A stretch of DNA of 12,919 nucleotides. Source: Pseudomonadota bacterium (GTDB taxonomy: Bacteria; Pseudomonadota; Alphaproteobacteria; Rhizobiales; Rhizobiaceae). The notes below the pieces were generated by a model. That model saw only the letters and a program-made list of their open reading frames with translations. It was not told the origin of the DNA and made no database searches. Within the stretch, counting starts at the first letter, position 1. Every line of letters begins with the position of its first letter. Both the position numbers and the translations under genes were made by a program. The DNA lies in the NCBI GenBank assembly GCA_023393575.1, contig JAEWKX010000354.1, positions 1-12,919 of the forward strand. Reading direction: 5' to 3'. Shown in pieces: positions 1 through 6,970 of this stretch.

Positions 1-1
1 C

Positions 2-82
2 CCTTGCGGGCCGACCCCGGGAAGAACGATCTCGCACGCCGCCACGTTCCCGATCATTGCCAAAGCTTTCGAAGGCGCCTAA
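2..82 (+). CDS. C-terminal end of an unidentified upstream gene (partial)
   Basis: This frame is open from the window edge to a TAA at 80-82 and gives 26 residues ending in IIAKAFEGA. About three quarters of its codons end in G or C, whereas the competing +3 frame has about half, which favours this as the coding frame. The stop lies 27 bases before the methyltransferase start, a spacing that would suit co-transcription. Too little is visible to name a family. The tail could also be a chance open frame. Confidence 0.35.
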   Translation, partial: PCGPTPGRTISHAATFPIIAKAFEGA

Positions 83-109
83 AGCCCAGGCAACGATGGA
101 GATGCAGCC

Positions 110-919
110 ATGAAGAAGATCGACGAGGACGCGCTGGCCGAGGCCTACAACCGGGCGCTTGCCCTGGAGAAGGCCGGAGACGTCGATGCCGCCATAAAGG
201 CCTATCATGAGGTTCTGGAGATCGATCCGGAAGATCACGGTGGCGCGGCCGTGCGTATCGCCGCCCTGGGCCACGGCGAGGCACCGCCCAAGGCCCCCGA
301 TGCCTATGTCGAGACCCTGTTTGACCAGCATGCCGAAAGCTTCGAGGACATCCTTGTCGATCAGCTCGGTTATGCCGTTCCCGTCATGGTTCGCCAGCGC
401 CTGCAGGCGCTGAACCTCGGCCCGTTCAGGCGCATGCTCGACCTCGGCTGTGGGACCGGCCTCACCGGCGGCGCATTGCGCGACATGGTCGACGACATCA
501 CCGGCATCGACATCTCGGAAAACATGGTCGAGATCGCCCATGAAAAGGATCTCTACGAGACGCTTTACGTGGCGGAGGTCGAGGATTTCCTCGAGGATAA
601 CGATGACGATCCCTTCGATCTCGTCACCGCCACCGACGTCCTGCCCTATCTCGGCGCACTGGAGCCGCTGTTCTTCGGTGCCGCCGAGAACATGCTGCCG
701 GGCGGCATCCTCGTCTTCTCCTCCGAAACGCTGCCGGCGTCCGACGGACGCAACTATATCGTCGGACCACACCAGCGCTTCCTGCACTCGGAGGCCTATA
801 TCCGCGCCCGCCTTGCCGATACCGGGTTCCACATCATCGAGATCACGGACATCAACGTGCGCATGCAGGATGGCCAACCGAGCCCCGGCCATCTGGTCAT
901 CGCAAAGCTCAAGGGCTAG
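110..919 (+). CDS. TPR-containing SAM-dependent methyltransferase
   Basis: This 269-residue soluble protein has a short tetratricopeptide-like helical hairpin at about residues 8-42 (AYNRALALEKAGDVDAAIKA), followed by a class I methyltransferase fold. SAM-binding motif I is LDLGCGTG at 110-117. The acidic end of strand 2 is GIDIS at 132-136, and the motif IV-like segment is TATDVLPYLG around 173-182. Rhizobial proteins with this architecture are annotated only as predicted methyltransferases, so the substrate is unknown; the TPR part may recruit a protein partner. The ATG at 110 has GGAGA seven bases upstream. It is followed after 22 bases by the DinB gene and is probably first or second in that operon. 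The family call is firm; the role is not known. Confidence 0.9.
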   Translation: MKKIDEDALAEAYNRALALEKAGDVDAAIKAYHEVLEIDPEDHGGAAVRIAALGHGEAPPKAPDAYVETLFDQHAESFEDILVDQLGYAVPVMVRQRLQALNLGPFRRMLDLGCGTGLTGGALRDMVDDITGIDISENMVEIAHEKDLYETLYVAEVEDFLEDNDDDPFDLVTATDVLPYLGALEPLFFGAAENMLPGGILVFSSETLPASDGRNYIVGPHQRFLHSEAYIRARLADTGFHIIEITDINVRMQDGQPSPGHLVIAKLKG

Positions 920-923
920 GGTC

Positions 924-936
924 TCCTCCAGGAGGA
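924..936 (+). promoter_or_regulatory. Shine-Dalgarno of the DinB gene within an inverted repeat
   Basis: TCCTCC-A-GGAGGA reads as an inverted repeat around A930. Its right arm is the ribosome binding site of the DinB gene. In RNA a five-pair stem (TCCTC/GAGGA, loop CAG) could hide the Shine-Dalgarno sequence. Whether this matters in the cell is unknown. Confidence 0.4.
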
Positions 937-941
937 CCCCG

Positions 942-1502
942 ATGACACCACAGCGCTATCTTCTGGCTCAGGCTTACAACAATGCCTGGGCCAACCACCG
1001 GCTGTTGAACGCCTGCCGGAGATTGTCGCCGGACGAGCTTACTGCTTCGCGGGTGAGCGTCTTCCCCTCTATCATTCACACGCTCAACCACATCCTCACG
1101 GTCGACTGGCTCTATGTCAGCGCGCTCGAAGGCAACTGTATCGGTGACGAGGCCTTCGCGCCGGAGATTCCTTTTCCGCTCATCGCCGACCTCGAACGCG
1201 AGCAGCGTGCGGCGGATCGGCGCCTGATCGATCACTGTCGGCTGCTCGACCGCGACATGCTGCCGGCAGAGGTCCACATCCCTCGGGCGACCCATGTCCA
1301 GGTCGAACGGACAGACCGCATCCTGCTTCACCTTTTCCAGCATCAGGTCCATCACCGCGGACAGGTGCACGCGATGCTTTCCGGAACATCCGTCACCCCG
1401 CCGCAACTGGACGAGTTCTTTCCCGCCGATCCGGCCGAAAAGGCCCTGCGGCGACAGGACTTTCTGGAACTTGGCTTCACCGAAGAACTCATCTGGGACT
1501 GA
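942..1502 (+). CDS. DinB-family metalloprotein
   Basis: This 186-residue protein is a helical-bundle DinB/YfiT-type protein. Members bind a divalent metal through three histidines. Here the likely ligands are H50 (in TLNHIL, followed by DWLY), H134 and H138 in the diagnostic QHQVHHRGQ stretch. The Bacillus founding member is DNA-damage-inducible, and other members are thiol-dependent transferases or hydrolases, so the substrate cannot be read from sequence. The reading frame is open back to 450, but the ATG at 942 has a perfect AGGAGGA five bases upstream and gives the normal family length. The next gene begins two bases after its stop, which suggests translational coupling. It is not related to the E. 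coli polymerase IV also called DinB. Confidence 0.88.
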   Translation: MTPQRYLLAQAYNNAWANHRLLNACRRLSPDELTASRVSVFPSIIHTLNHILTVDWLYVSALEGNCIGDEAFAPEIPFPLIADLEREQRAADRRLIDHCRLLDRDMLPAEVHIPRATHVQVERTDRILLHLFQHQVHHRGQVHAMLSGTSVTPPQLDEFFPADPAEKALRRQDFLELGFTEELIWD

Positions 1503-1504
1503 CC

Positions 1505-1915
1505 ATGCTCTACTTCGTCATCAAATCGCTGCACATCGTCTCCGACATCGTCTGGGTTGGCGGCATGTTGGTGAATGCCTTCGTCATCGCCATGGTCCCG
1601 CCGACGATCCGCAGCGGCGTCATCACCGCCGTTCGCCCCTTCGACCGGAGGGTGACAAGCGTGGCGGAAGGAGGCGCCTGGCTGTTCGGTATTATCCTCG
1701 CCGTCTGGTACGGCTGGTACGCGACCGGCTGGTTCGGCTTCAAGTTCCTGCTCGTCGTCATGCTGTCGGCACTGCACGGCATGCAGGCCGCCTGGCTGCG
1801 CCGAATGGAGGCTGACCCGCATCTCGATCCGCCCGCCTTCGTCCGTGTCGGCATGCCGGTCATCCTCGTGTCGGTCGTCGCTATCGTTCTGCTGGCGGTC
1901 GTGAAGCCCTTCTGA
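1505..1915 (+). CDS. Small CopD/HemJ-like integral membrane protein
   Basis: This 136-residue protein is strongly hydrophobic, with about four predicted membrane helices near residues 4-30, 55-73, 79-97 and 115-133. The opening KSLHIVSDIVWVGGM resembles the start of CopD and HemJ (UPF0093) proteins, in which a histidine in the first helix takes part in haem or metal binding. H10 here sits in that place, and H91 (SALHGMQ) in a later helix could be a second ligand. It is shorter than full CopD. It starts two bases after the DinB stop, so the methyltransferase, DinB and this gene look like one operon. Function is unknown; a b-type haem protein or copper-related membrane protein is the best guess. 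The family match is by pattern only. Confidence 0.75.
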   Translation: MLYFVIKSLHIVSDIVWVGGMLVNAFVIAMVPPTIRSGVITAVRPFDRRVTSVAEGGAWLFGIILAVWYGWYATGWFGFKFLLVVMLSALHGMQAAWLRRMEADPHLDPPAFVRVGMPVILVSVVAIVLLAVVKPF

Positions 1916-1977
1916 CGGCATTGAGGCAGCGGTGCAATTCCGTTAGGTCTGTGTGAGGAACAAGCAAGGAGGAAGAC

Positions 1978-2847
1978 ATGGCGAAGGTGGCATTCATCGG
2001 ACTGGGTGTGATGGGATTCCCGATGGCGGGCCACCTGAAGGAAAAGGGCGGCCATGACGTCACCGTCTACAACCGCACGACCGCCAGGGCCGAGGAATGG
2101 GTGAAGAAACACGGCGGCAGATCCGCCGCCACCCCCGCCGGCGCCGCCCGCGATGCCGACTTCGTCTTCGCCTGCGTCGGCAACGACGACGACCTCCGCT
2201 CCGTCACCCTCGGCGACGACGGCGCGATCGCCGGCATGAAGGCGGGCGCGATCCTGATCGACAACACCACCGCCAGCGCCGAAGTCGCCCGCGAGCTTCA
2301 TGAAGCCGCAAGAGCCAAGGGTGTCGATTTCATCGACGCGCCCGTCTCCGGCGGCCAGGCCGGCGCGGAGAACGGCGTCCTGACGGTCATGTGCGGCGGT
2401 GATCAGGCCGTCTTCGACAAGGCCCGGCCCGTTGTCGAGGCCTATGCCCGCATGGTGGGACTGATGGGGCCGGTCGGCGCCGGGCAGCTCACCAAGATGA
2501 TCAACCAGATCTGCATCGCCGGCCTCGTCCAGGGCCTTGCGGAAGGGATTCACTTTGGCAAGAAAGCCGGCCTCGACATTGAAAAGGTTGTCGAAGTCAT
2601 ATCCAAGGGTGCCGCCGGCTCCTGGCAGATGGAGAACCGCCACAAGACGATGAACCAGGGTGGATACGATTTCGGTTTCGCTGTCGACTGGATGCGAAAG
2701 GATCTCGGAATCGTGCTGGCCGAGGCGCGCCGCAACGGCGCCAAGCTCCCGGTCACCGCCCTCGTCGATCAGTTTTACGGCGACGTCCAGTCCATGGGCG
2801 GCAATCGCTGGGACACCTCCTCGCTGCTCGCCCGGCTGGAGAAATGA
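1978..2847 (+). CDS. NAD(P)-dependent beta-hydroxyacid dehydrogenase (3-hydroxyisobutyrate dehydrogenase family)
   Basis: This 289-residue soluble oxidoreductase belongs to the 6-phosphogluconate/3-hydroxyisobutyrate dehydrogenase superfamily. The N-terminal Rossmann fold has GLGVMG at 8-13. NRT at 32-34 follows the second strand, and an Arg there is usually linked with preference for NADP over NAD. The substrate-binding signature DAPVSGG lies at 120-126, the catalytic lysine is K173 (GQLTKMINQ), and KDLG at 241-244 closes the helical C-terminal domain. The natural substrate (3-hydroxyisobutyrate, tartronate semialdehyde, glyoxylate or another semialdehyde) cannot be decided. AAGGAGG five bases before the ATG is a strong ribosome site, and the 62-base gap from the previous gene leaves room for a separate promoter. 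Its stop overlaps the next start (ATGA). Confidence 0.92.
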   Translation: MAKVAFIGLGVMGFPMAGHLKEKGGHDVTVYNRTTARAEEWVKKHGGRSAATPAGAARDADFVFACVGNDDDLRSVTLGDDGAIAGMKAGAILIDNTTASAEVARELHEAARAKGVDFIDAPVSGGQAGAENGVLTVMCGGDQAVFDKARPVVEAYARMVGLMGPVGAGQLTKMINQICIAGLVQGLAEGIHFGKKAGLDIEKVVEVISKGAAGSWQMENRHKTMNQGGYDFGFAVDWMRKDLGIVLAEARRNGAKLPVTALVDQFYGDVQSMGGNRWDTSSLLARLEK

Positions 2848-3533
2848 CGCTCGAGCCCTCCTCCTCCGCCGAAGAGATCGTCGCGCACCTGAAATCGCTG
2901 CGTAACGAGACCAACATCGCGGGAATGGGGCGCTACGGCATCGACACCTCCAACGCGCTGGGAATCACGACGCCGCAGATGCAGGCGATCGTACGACAGG
3001 TGAAGCGCAACCACGGGCGTGCGCTCCAGCTCTGGCAGACCGGGCTGCGCGACGCCCGCATGGCTGCGATCCTCACCGCCGACCCGCACCGGCTGACGAA
3101 GGAGGAAGCCCGTTCCTGGGCCGCGGGTTTCAATTCCTGGGAAATCGTCGATACCGCAGCCGACCTTTTCACGCAGACGCCCTTCTGGCCGGAATTGATC
3201 GCGGAATTCGCGGCGGACGAACGCGAATATGTACGCCGCACCGCCTTTGCAATGATCGCCGGCGCGACCGTACACAACAAGCAGGAGCCGGATGACAGGT
3301 TGCTCGCCTATCTGCCGTTGATCGAGGCGCACGCGACGGATCCACGCAACTTCGTCAGGAAGGCGGTGAACTGGGCGCTGCGCAACATCGGCAAGCGCAA
3401 CCGCGCCTGCCATGCTCCAGCACTCGCCCTCGCGGAGAAGCTCGCGGCGAGCGACGACAAAACCGCACGCTGGATCGGCAGGGATGCGTTACGTGAACTG
3501 AGGAGCGAGAAGGTTCTCGCCCGCCTGAAATAG
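2844..3533 (+). CDS. AlkD-like DNA alkylation repair protein
   Basis: This 229-residue all-helical protein with HEAT-like repeats matches the AlkC/AlkD alkylation-repair family. AlkD enzymes remove positively charged 3- and 7-alkylpurines from DNA without flipping the base. W99 and D103 in NSWEIVDTAAD and W177 in VNWALRNIGKRN lie at the same mutual spacing as the tryptophan, aspartate and tryptophan of the Bacillus cereus AlkD active site, so activity is plausible. The start overlaps the dehydrogenase stop by 4 bases (ATGA), implying translational coupling even though the two functions look unrelated. The stop is only two bases from that of the convergent Lrp gene, leaving no space for a standalone terminator. 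The family call is confident; activity is inferred. Confidence 0.88.
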   Translation: MTLEPSSSAEEIVAHLKSLRNETNIAGMGRYGIDTSNALGITTPQMQAIVRQVKRNHGRALQLWQTGLRDARMAAILTADPHRLTKEEARSWAAGFNSWEIVDTAADLFTQTPFWPELIAEFAADEREYVRRTAFAMIAGATVHNKQEPDDRLLAYLPLIEAHATDPRNFVRKAVNWALRNIGKRNRACHAPALALAEKLAASDDKTARWIGRDALRELRSEKVLARLK

Positions 3534-3535
3534 GC

Positions 3536-4021
3536 TCAGTCCTCGCCCGACTTCTGGTCGAGCACCATGTAGTCGAGCGGCAGTTCGGTCGTGTACTTGA
3601 TCTGCTCCATCGCGAAGGCGGAGGAGACGTCGCGGATCTCGATGCGGGCGATCAGCCGCTTGTAGAAGGCGTCGTAGGCAGCGATATCCGGCACCACGAC
3701 CCGCAGCAGGTAATCCACGTCGCCGCTCATCCGGTAGAACTCCACGACCTCCGGGAAGTCGACCACCACCTCGGAGAAGCGCTTCAGCCATTCGATAGAA
3801 TGGCTCGCGGTTCGGATGGAGACGAAGACGGTGACCTTGGTGTTCACCTTGACCGGGTCGAGCAGCGCCACGCGCCGGCGGATGACGCCTTCCTCTTCCA
3901 TCCTCTGGATACGGCGCCAGCAGGGCGTGGTGGACAGGCCCACCTTTTTCGCCAGATCTGCGACGGCAAGGGTGGAATCCTCCTGGAGGATACGCAGGAT
4001 TTTTCGGTCGAGACGGTCCAT
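3536..4021 (-). CDS. Lrp/AsnC-family transcriptional regulator
   Basis: This 161-residue DNA-binding regulator has the full family layout. A winged helix-turn-helix occupies about residues 1-55 (recognition helix in VGLSTTPCWRRIQRM). A RAM/ACT-like effector and oligomerisation domain spans about 64-140, including GDVDYLL at 100-106. Family members form octamers and respond to amino acids. The target here is unknown; there is no adjacent divergently transcribed amino-acid gene to point to one. The ATG at 4021 is preceded by AAAGG at seven bases. A small inverted repeat lies upstream at 4036-4046 and could serve autoregulation. The gene converges on the AlkD-like gene and is followed upstream on its strand, after 66 bases, by the UDG-like gene. 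Confidence 0.93.
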   Translation of the reverse strand: MDRLDRKILRILQEDSTLAVADLAKKVGLSTTPCWRRIQRMEEEGVIRRRVALLDPVKVNTKVTVFVSIRTASHSIEWLKRFSEVVVDFPEVVEFYRMSGDVDYLLRVVVPDIAAYDAFYKRLIARIEIRDVSSAFAMEQIKYTTELPLDYMVLDQKSGED

Positions 4022-4035
4022 CAGAGAGCCTTTCG

Positions 4036-4046
4036 GAATGATATTC
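4036..4046. promoter_or_regulatory. Possible Lrp autoregulatory site
   Basis: GAAT-GAT-ATTC is a perfect 4+3+4 inverted repeat in the short AT-richer leader just upstream of the Lrp/AsnC start. AsnC-family proteins commonly bind short AT-rich inverted repeats at their own promoters. Only one copy is seen, and it is short enough to arise by chance. Confidence 0.25.
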
Positions 4047-4087
4047 TCCTCTATAGCTCATTTCAGCACATACCGGCGAATTTTGTT

Positions 4088-4771
4088 TTAACGCGTCAGC
4101 ATTTCCACATGCTGTTTCAAGGCTGGCAGCACGTCCGCCTCGAACCATGGATTACGCTTCAGCCAGCCGGTATTGCGCCAGCTCGGATGCGGCAGCGGTA
4201 GGATGCGAGGTTGTTGGTTTGCGAGAAAATATTCACGCCAGTTATGGACGGTCTCCGTCATGCCCTTGCCGCGCCGCGTCCCCAGATGCCAGGCCTGCGC
4301 ATACTGGCCGATCGCCAGCACCAGCTCGATCTGCGGCATCGCGCCGATCACCGCCTGGCGCCACAGCGGCGCGCATTCCCGCCGCGGCGGCATGTCGCTG
4401 CCTTTATCGTCGTAGCCGGGGAAGCAGAAACCCATCGGCACGATGGCGAACCGGTCGGGATCGTAGAATTCCTCCCGGGTGACGCCGAGCCAGGCCCGGA
4501 GCCGGTCTCCGGAGGCGTCGTCGAACGGCAGCCCGCTCTCATGGACGCGAAGGCCCGGAGCCTGACCCGCGATCAGGATGCGCGCCTTGCGCGACAATAC
4601 CGCCACCGGGCGGGGCTCGTGCGGCAGCCGGTCGGCCGGGCCGCGCGCCGGACCATCGAGACAGAGGCGGCAGGAGGCGATCGCCCCCCGCAGCTTCTCC
4701 AGGCCGTCGTCCCGCTGCGATCTCTGCGGTTCCGTTGCGATCAGTTCCGCCCGAACCATCCCTTCAGCCAT
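4088..4771 (-). CDS. Uracil-DNA glycosylase superfamily protein (possible Fe-S type)
   Basis: This 227-residue protein belongs to the UDG superfamily (COG1573-like). Motif 1 is GQAPG at 69-73, followed by HESGLPFDDASGDRLR; motif 2 is PHPSWRN at 194-200. Four cysteines, C34, C37, C116 and C133, have the CxxC...C...C layout of the 4Fe-4S cluster in family 4 and 5 glycosylases. Family 4 enzymes usually have GEAPG with a catalytic Glu, while here the residue is Gln, so uracil excision should not be assumed. The ATG at 4771 has GGAGG about ten bases upstream and lies 31 bases inside the end of the nuclease gene. An internal ATG at 4759 lacks a well-spaced ribosome site. It is probably translated from the same message as the nuclease. 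Confidence 0.85.
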   Translation of the reverse strand: MAEGMVRAELIATEPQRSQRDDGLEKLRGAIASCRLCLDGPARGPADRLPHEPRPVAVLSRKARILIAGQAPGLRVHESGLPFDDASGDRLRAWLGVTREEFYDPDRFAIVPMGFCFPGYDDKGSDMPPRRECAPLWRQAVIGAMPQIELVLAIGQYAQAWHLGTRRGKGMTETVHNWREYFLANQQPRILPLPHPSWRNTGWLKRNPWFEADVLPALKQHVEMLTR

Positions 4772-5307
4772 GCCAGGAAACCCTCCGCTACGCTCGGATC
4801 GTCCATCATTCCATGCCGTACGCGCCAGTCGCGCGGGCGATCGAATTCACCTGCCCACAGGCCGTCGCCGCCCTTGCGTGCCTCGGCCTCCTCCGACGAA
4901 TAGCCGCCCGAGGCAACCGCCATGCCGAGCCTCACCAGCTCCGCGTTGATATCGAGCGCGCCTTTGCGGCAGCGTACCAGCAGCCGTTCGTACCGGTCGC
5001 GCTCCGATCCGGAGCACACGACGGAGGCGGCAGAAGTAAGGCGCTCCAGCATTGCCCGCGCCTCCTCGCCGCACCGCCAGTCCCGGCCGCCGCCATCCCG
5101 GCAAGTCTGCCGCGCCTCCGGCGCATCGAGCCCTTCGAGACGCAGGCGCTCCGCGCCCGCCGCCAACGTGTCCCCGTCGACCGCAACGAACGGCCCGGAG
5201 ATCGACACGGAGGCGCCGTCCTCGAGCCGCGCGGCAATGAGGGCGCCGAGGAAGATCAGCGCGAGGAACAGCCCGGCATCCCTCACCTTCCGCATGATTC
5301 GGGTCAC
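4741..5307 (-). CDS. Membrane-anchored thermonuclease (staphylococcal nuclease-like)
   Basis: This 188-residue protein has a basic N-terminus and a hydrophobic helix at about 11-27 (signal anchor or uncleaved signal peptide), then an SNase-like domain. All key residues of staphylococcal nuclease can be matched by spacing: DGDT at 44-47 and D61 for calcium, and R56, E64 (LRLEGLDAPE) and R108 (DRYER) for catalysis. It is therefore probably a calcium-dependent, sugar-non-specific nuclease acting in the periplasm or at the cell surface. The start is GTG at 5307 with AAGGCGGG just upstream; an ATG at 5295 is the alternative but is poorly spaced from that site. The C-terminal tail after about residue 155 is not conserved in SNase. 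Its end overlaps the UDG-like gene by 31 bases. Confidence 0.88.
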   Translation of the reverse strand: MTRIMRKVRDAGLFLALIFLGALIAARLEDGASVSISGPFVAVDGDTLAAGAERLRLEGLDAPEARQTCRDGGGRDWRCGEEARAMLERLTSAASVVCSGSERDRYERLLVRCRKGALDINAELVRLGMAVASGGYSSEEAEARKGGDGLWAGEFDRPRDWRVRHGMMDDPSVAEGFLAWLKGWFGRN

Positions 5308-5422
5308 GATCCCGCCTTAATCAACAACAGAGCCTTCAGAAAAATGGCAAACAAAGCCTTGCACCGCAGTATCTTCTTAAGGTTTCCGCCCTAGGCTCAC
5401 AACCATTGGGGAAATCTATCCA
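5308..5422. other. Divergent intergenic region between nuclease and kinase
   Basis: These 115 bases must hold the promoters of both the kinase and the nuclease/UDG-like pair. The stretch is AT-richer than its surroundings and includes TTAATCAACAACAG and CTTCTTAAGG. I find no convincing full CtrA site (TTAA-N7-TTAA) and no clear sigma-70 pair on either strand. Confidence 0.5.
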
Positions 5423-6964
5423 GTGCTCATGAGTAACGGCGCCAGCGCCTCGGCGGACAAGAACATCGTCGATCGGTCTCGCAGCCACCGCAACAAGGCG
5501 GTGTCGAAGACTGTCCGCGCGACCCGCGAACGTCTGCAGACCAGCGGTGGAAGCGCGCCCGCATTCGATCGCGATGTGCTGTCAATACACGTCAATGCAG
5601 TCCTGCAGAGTGCCCTGGTCACGCCGCTGTTCGTGGCGGTCGTCACCGCCGTCGGCCTCTCGATCAATCCCGTCGCGAACCTTTTCGGCTGGGCCCTTCT
5701 TGCCCTCAGCGTCCATGCCATCAACGTGCTGATCGCGCGCCGCGCCAGCCGGGTCGAGATCGCGGCGACGGACACCGCCAAATGGCGGCGGCGGCTCCTG
5801 ATCGGACAGGTCCTGGTCGGCGGGGCGTGGGCCGTCTTCTCGGTGCAGGACTGCACGGCCTGCTCAGGGGACAGCTACTACCTCTACCAGGGCATGGTGC
5901 TTCTCGTGGCCATCTCCATCAGCGCCATGAACGGCGCGATGCTCCCCCAGGGCGTATTGTTCGGCTTCCTGCCGCTGGTGGGCACCCTGCTCGTGGCCGC
6001 CTTCGCGTCCCGCCATCCCCTCGACATCGGCATGACGGCGATGTGCGCCGTCGCCGTGGTGTTCTTTCACTACATCTCCGAGCGCCAGTACCGTTCCAAT
6101 CTCACCTTGCTGTCCTATCAGTGGGAAAAGGACGATCTGATTGCCGAGCTGGAGGTGGCGAAATCGATGTCCGACGAGGCACGCCGCCGCGCCGAGGACG
6201 CCAATCTCGCAAAGTCGCGCTTCCTGGCTTCCATGTCGCACGAATTGCGCACGCCGCTGAACGCCATACTGGGTTTCTCGGAGGTGATGAATTCGGAACT
6301 GCTGGGGCCGCTCCCCAACCCGACCTATCGGGAGTATGCCGCCGACATCCATCGGTCGGGCGAGCATCTTCTGAACCTGATCAACGAGATCCTCGACCTT
6401 TCCCGCATCGAGGCGGGGCGTTACGAACTCAGCGAGGAGGCGCTCTCCCTTCTCGACATCGCCGAGGACTGCATCGGGATGATACAGCTGCGGGCAAGCG
6501 CCAAGAGCATCGTGATCCATGAGCAGTTCGAGCCGACCCTTCCGCAGATCTGGGCCGACGAGAAGGCCATCCGCCAGGTGATCCTCAACCTCCTGTCCAA
6601 CGCGGTGAAGTTCACCACGCAGGGCGGAGAGATAACCGTCAAGGTCGGCTGGACAGCCGGCGGCGGCCAGTATGTCGCCGTCAAGGACAATGGTCCCGGA
6701 ATACCGGAAGAGGAGATCCCGATCGTGCTCTCCGCCTTCGGTCAGGGCTCGATCGCCATCAAGAGCGCCGAACAGGGAACCGGACTCGGCCTGCCGATCG
6801 TCCAGGCGATCCTCGCCAAGCATGACGGCCAGTTCGTGCTGCGCTCGAAGCTGCGCGAAGGAACGGAGGGGATCGCCATCCTGCCTGCCACACGCGTCCT
6901 GCAGAGCCTGCCGGCCGTGGAGGACGCCGCCCCGGTGGAGCGGCGGCGGAAAAGCTTCGCCTGA
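5423..6964 (+). CDS. divJ: PdhS-family sensor histidine kinase, probable DivJ
   Basis: This 513-residue kinase has a soluble N-tail (1-55), about six membrane helices between residues 58 and 217, a linker coiled coil at about 235-265, then HisKA and HATPase_c domains. The phosphorylated histidine is H273 in FLASMSHELRTPLNAILGF. The following GFSEVMNSELLGPL, YREYAADIH and DLSRIEAGRYEL segments are the signature of the PleC/DivJ/PdhS group, which acts on the response regulator DivK in alphaproteobacterial cell-cycle control. N393 (N box), DNGPGIP at 422-428 and GTGLGL at 452-457 form the ATP site. A multi-pass sensor without PAS domains fits DivJ rather than PleC, CbrA or PdhS. The GTG at 5423 is chosen because GGGGA lies ten bases upstream; an ATG two codons later is possible. 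The ortholog name is inferred from architecture. Confidence 0.8.
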   Translation: MLMSNGASASADKNIVDRSRSHRNKAVSKTVRATRERLQTSGGSAPAFDRDVLSIHVNAVLQSALVTPLFVAVVTAVGLSINPVANLFGWALLALSVHAINVLIARRASRVEIAATDTAKWRRRLLIGQVLVGGAWAVFSVQDCTACSGDSYYLYQGMVLLVAISISAMNGAMLPQGVLFGFLPLVGTLLVAAFASRHPLDIGMTAMCAVAVVFFHYISERQYRSNLTLLSYQWEKDDLIAELEVAKSMSDEARRRAEDANLAKSRFLASMSHELRTPLNAILGFSEVMNSELLGPLPNPTYREYAADIHRSGEHLLNLINEILDLSRIEAGRYELSEEALSLLDIAEDCIGMIQLRASAKSIVIHEQFEPTLPQIWADEKAIRQVILNLLSNAVKFTTQGGEITVKVGWTAGGGQYVAVKDNGPGIPEEEIPIVLSAFGQGSIAIKSAEQGTGLGLPIVQAILAKHDGQFVLRSKLREGTEGIAILPATRVLQSLPAVEDAAPVERRRKSFA

Positions 6965-6970
6965 AATGTC

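Noticed and set aside
450..1502. 350-residue version of the DinB protein
   Set aside because: The upstream part is a Ser/Arg-rich shadow of the methyltransferase gene; a strong ribosome site marks ATG 942.
1510..2643. 377-codon minus-strand open frame opposite the CopD-like and dehydrogenase genes
   Set aside because: It crosses two well-supported genes and their spacer, is Gly/Ala/Asp-biased, and shows no motif; it is a shadow.
3978..3990. Second copy of the 13-base near-palindrome found before the DinB gene (opposite strand, inside lrp)
   Set aside because: It encodes ordinary Lrp residues (ILQED), and a shared 13-mer in a 12.9 kb GC-biased window is expected by chance, so it is not taken as a regulatory repeat family.
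5308..5422. CtrA binding site upstream of the kinase
   Set aside because: Only isolated TTAA half-sites are present; the TTAA-N7-TTAA spacing is not met.
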